NCBI GenBank assembly: GCA_913063125.1
Contig: CAJXZM010000024.1
Span: 1 to 48,682, forward strand
Length of the DNA: 48,682 nt
DNA from: an uncultured Gammaproteobacteria bacterium
Lineage (GTDB): Bacteria > Pseudomonadota > Gammaproteobacteria > Pseudomonadales > Ketobacteraceae
Direction: 5' to 3'
Positions 47,071 through 48,682 of the stretch are shown in pieces. The position numbers were made by a program, and so were the translations under genes. Positions within the stretch are counted from its first letter, which is position 1. Each line of letters starts with the position of its first letter. Below the pieces are notes generated by a model. That model worked only from the letters and a program-made list of their open reading frames with translations. It was not told the DNA's origin and searched no databases.

Positions 47071-48042
47071 CTAAGCCCTCCCCCAGGGAAAACAGATAAC
47101 ATCTGATAGTTGCTGTTTTCCCATCAGTTTCATCAATAAACGATCTAATCCTACCGCGATACCTGAAGTTGCAGGCATACCTGCATCTAAAGCTGACACC
47201 AAATGCGTTGGAATCGGCAACTGTGCAACACCGTTTGCCAAGCGCTGCTCATTGTCTGCCTCAAAACGTCGCTTTTGCTCAGCCCCATCGATTAATTCTT
47301 GATACCCGTTTGCCACTTCAACACCATCGATATAAAGCTCTAGCCGCTTAGCAACATTACGACCATGTTCATCGGGAGCGATCTCAGCAAGGGCTGCTTG
47401 CCCTGCAGGAAAATCCGTTAATACCAGAAGACCCGGTGGCATTTTTGGTTCAACCACATGACTCATTAATAGATCCAACCATGAGTCACGAGTAAGTTCA
47501 TCTTCAAAACCAGTTTCTCGTTTTGCTACTTCAGCTAATGCCTCCACCGTACAGGTATGAGGACATAAACCAATAATAGACTCAAATAGGTCAGCATAAG
47601 CCAGGCAGGCAACACTCTGGCGTGCCCAAGATACCGCCACAGACCCTTTTGCCAGAAGAAATAATAATGCCAATAGCTCCTCCTGTAATTGCAACAAACT
47701 GTACCCAGGTTGATACCACTCTAACAGAGTGAATTCAGGGTTATGCCGTGAGCTTTCTTCATCTTGACGAAATGCCTTGCTGATTTGATAAATGGGCCCG
47801 CTTCCAGAAGCCAACAAACGTTTCATTGGGAATTCAGGGGATGTTTGTAAAAAATGCCCACAGGACAGTGAGAAACTGTCTAAATACGGATCCATAGCGG
47901 TCGTACTACACAACAGCGGGGTTTCCACTTCCAACACCTTAGCTCGAGAAAAGAAAGTACGCACCTGCGCATACATTTCTGCCCGGGCTCTAATAGCATC
48001 CATGGATGCCGTGGGTTGCCACACTGTCCCGCTGCTTATCAA
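47071..48042 (-). CDS. epmA: Elongation factor P (R)-beta-lysine ligase
   Basis: EpmA (PoxA/GenX) is a truncated class II lysyl-tRNA synthetase that adds beta-lysine to a lysine of EF-P. The 323 residues match the family. Motif 2 is YQISKAFRQDEESSRHNPEFTL, FLQTSPEFPMKRLL precedes it, and motif 3 is GIAVGLDRLLMKLMG near the end. There is no anticodon-binding domain. It follows efp by about 100 bases on the same strand, after a hairpin terminator. The reaction also needs EpmB, which is not in the window. Confidence 0.95.
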   Translation of the reverse strand: MISSGTVWQPTASMDAIRARAEMYAQVRTFFSRAKVLEVETPLLCSTTAMDPYLDSFSLSCGHFLQTSPEFPMKRLLASGSGPIYQISKAFRQDEESSRHNPEFTLLEWYQPGYSLLQLQEELLALLFLLAKGSVAVSWARQSVACLAYADLFESIIGLCPHTCTVEALAEVAKRETGFEDELTRDSWLDLLMSHVVEPKMPPGLLVLTDFPAGQAALAEIAPDEHGRNVAKRLELYIDGVEVANGYQELIDGAEQKRRFEADNEQRLANGVAQLPIPTHLVSALDAGMPATSGIAVGLDRLLMKLMGKQQLSDVICFPWGRA

Positions 48043-48081
48043 AATATTCCTCTACCTGTCAAAACAGCCTCTTATTAAAAC

Positions 48082-48115
48082 AAAAATGGGGCTAACATTA
48101 CGTCAGCCCCGTTTT
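48082..48115 (-). terminator. Intrinsic terminator after efp
   Basis: On the minus strand GGGGCT (48110-48105) and AGCCCC (48093-48088) form a stem around an 11-base loop, followed by A and five T residues. On the plus strand a short GTTTT follows the mirrored stem. It lies between the efp stop and the epmA start. Confidence 0.8.
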
Positions 48116-48142
48116 GAATGTGCTTCTGATGAAGGTCAGTCC

Positions 48143-48682
48143 TTATGCACGGCTAACATATTCACCGGTACGCGTATCAATTTTAATGACTTCACCAATA
48201 GACAAAAATAGCGGTACCCGTACCATTGCGCCAGTACTTAAAATGGCAGGTTTACTTCCACCATTAGCAGTGTCGCCTTTTAAGCCCGGGTCAGTCTCAG
48301 TAATCTCAAGAGTTACGAAATTAGCAACCGCTACAGCCAACGGTGAGTCATTCCATAACGTTACCGTACAAATATCTTCTTCTTTCAGCCATTTAATAGA
48401 CTCACCTACTGCCGCTTCGTCAGCTTCTTTCTGATCAAAGGTATTAGGATCCATAAAATGCCAAAATTCACCGTCAGTGTATAAATACTGTAAATCCACT
48501 TCCATCACATCCGCACCTTCAATAGACTCCCCTGACTTAAAGGTTCGCTCCCAAGTACGTCCAGTACGCAAGTTACGCAGTTTAACGCGGTTAAATGCTT
48601 GCCCCTTACCGGGTTTTACTAATTCGTTCTCTGTGATTGCACAAGGCTCGCCTTCTAGCATCACTTTAAGACCGGAGCGGAA
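48143..48682 (-). CDS. efp: Elongation factor P, lacking its first residues at the window edge
   Basis: EF-P relieves ribosome stalling at proline runs. The frame stays open to the right edge ([20 protein letters not shown]), matching EF-P from about residue 9, so the gene continues beyond the window; the Met at 48664 is an internal GTG codon, not the start. About 180 codons are present, with KOW, central and C-terminal OB domains. The loop VKPGKGQAF keeps the Lys that EpmA modifies, in agreement with epmA next door. Confidence 0.96.
   Translation of the reverse strand, partial: FRSGLKVMLEGEPCAITENELVKPGKGQAFNRVKLRNLRTGRTWERTFKSGESIEGADVMEVDLQYLYTDGEFWHFMDPNTFDQKEADEAAVGESIKWLKEEDICTVTLWNDSPLAVAVANFVTLEITETDPGLKGDTANGGSKPAILSTGAMVRVPLFLSIGEVIKIDTRTGEYVSRA

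Overview
The window comes from a Gram-negative gammaproteobacterium. The genes hfq, hflX, hflK, hflC, hisZ, purA, motA/motB, orn, epmA, efp, a two-domain rhodanese and a FabY-type ketoacyl synthase support this. The order of the conserved genes closely resembles, from memory, the rpsF to psd neighbourhood of Pseudomonas. The base composition looks lower in GC than Pseudomonas, and the EF-P modification gene is epmA rather than the Pseudomonas earP route. A marine Oceanospirillales- or Cellvibrionales-like lineage is the best guess; the genus cannot be fixed from the sequence alone.

Layout. (1) 1-3566, minus strand: the start of rpsF (cut by the left edge), its leader with an intrinsic-terminator-like hairpin, rlmB, and rnr. 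(2) 3761-12082, minus strand: a three-gene cassette of a YqiJ-like OB-fold membrane protein, a YqiK-like flotillin and an 1800-residue AAA+ ATPase of the DUF3686 'DNA repair ATPase' type. A long hairpin sits between the last two genes. (3) 12286-23718: fabY on minus, then a GlxA-like AraC regulator, a molybdopterin oxidoreductase and an extended glutathione transferase on plus; a palindromic repeat element; an amidohydrolase on minus; an orphan periplasmic binding protein, an ATM1-type ABC exporter and a GFA-family protein on plus. Parts 2 and 3 together form about 20 kb of accessory sequence between rnr and purA. (4) 23881-37309, minus strand: the housekeeping series nnr, tsaE, amiB, mutL, miaA, hfq, hflX, hflK, hflC, hisZ, purA (in transcription order). 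(5) 37377-48682: queG (+), psd, rhdA and an HDOD-GAF protein (-), motA-motB (+), a class 3 lipase (-), rsgA (-), orn (+), epmA (-) and the 3' part of efp (-), which is cut by the right edge.

How the genes work together. The housekeeping genes cover ribosome and rRNA maturation (rlmB, rsgA, rnr, orn), translation factors and tRNA modification (efp/epmA, tsaE, miaA, queG), membrane protease control (hflK/hflC), mismatch repair, cell-wall amidase, phosphatidylethanolamine synthesis and the flagellar stator. The most unusual system is the YqiJ, flotillin and giant ATPase cassette. It pairs a membrane-microdomain scaffold with a very large coiled-coil AAA+ machine whose function is, to my knowledge, not established. 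No CRISPR array, prophage, transposase gene, rRNA or tRNA was recognised. No stretch longer than 300 bases lacks a gene.
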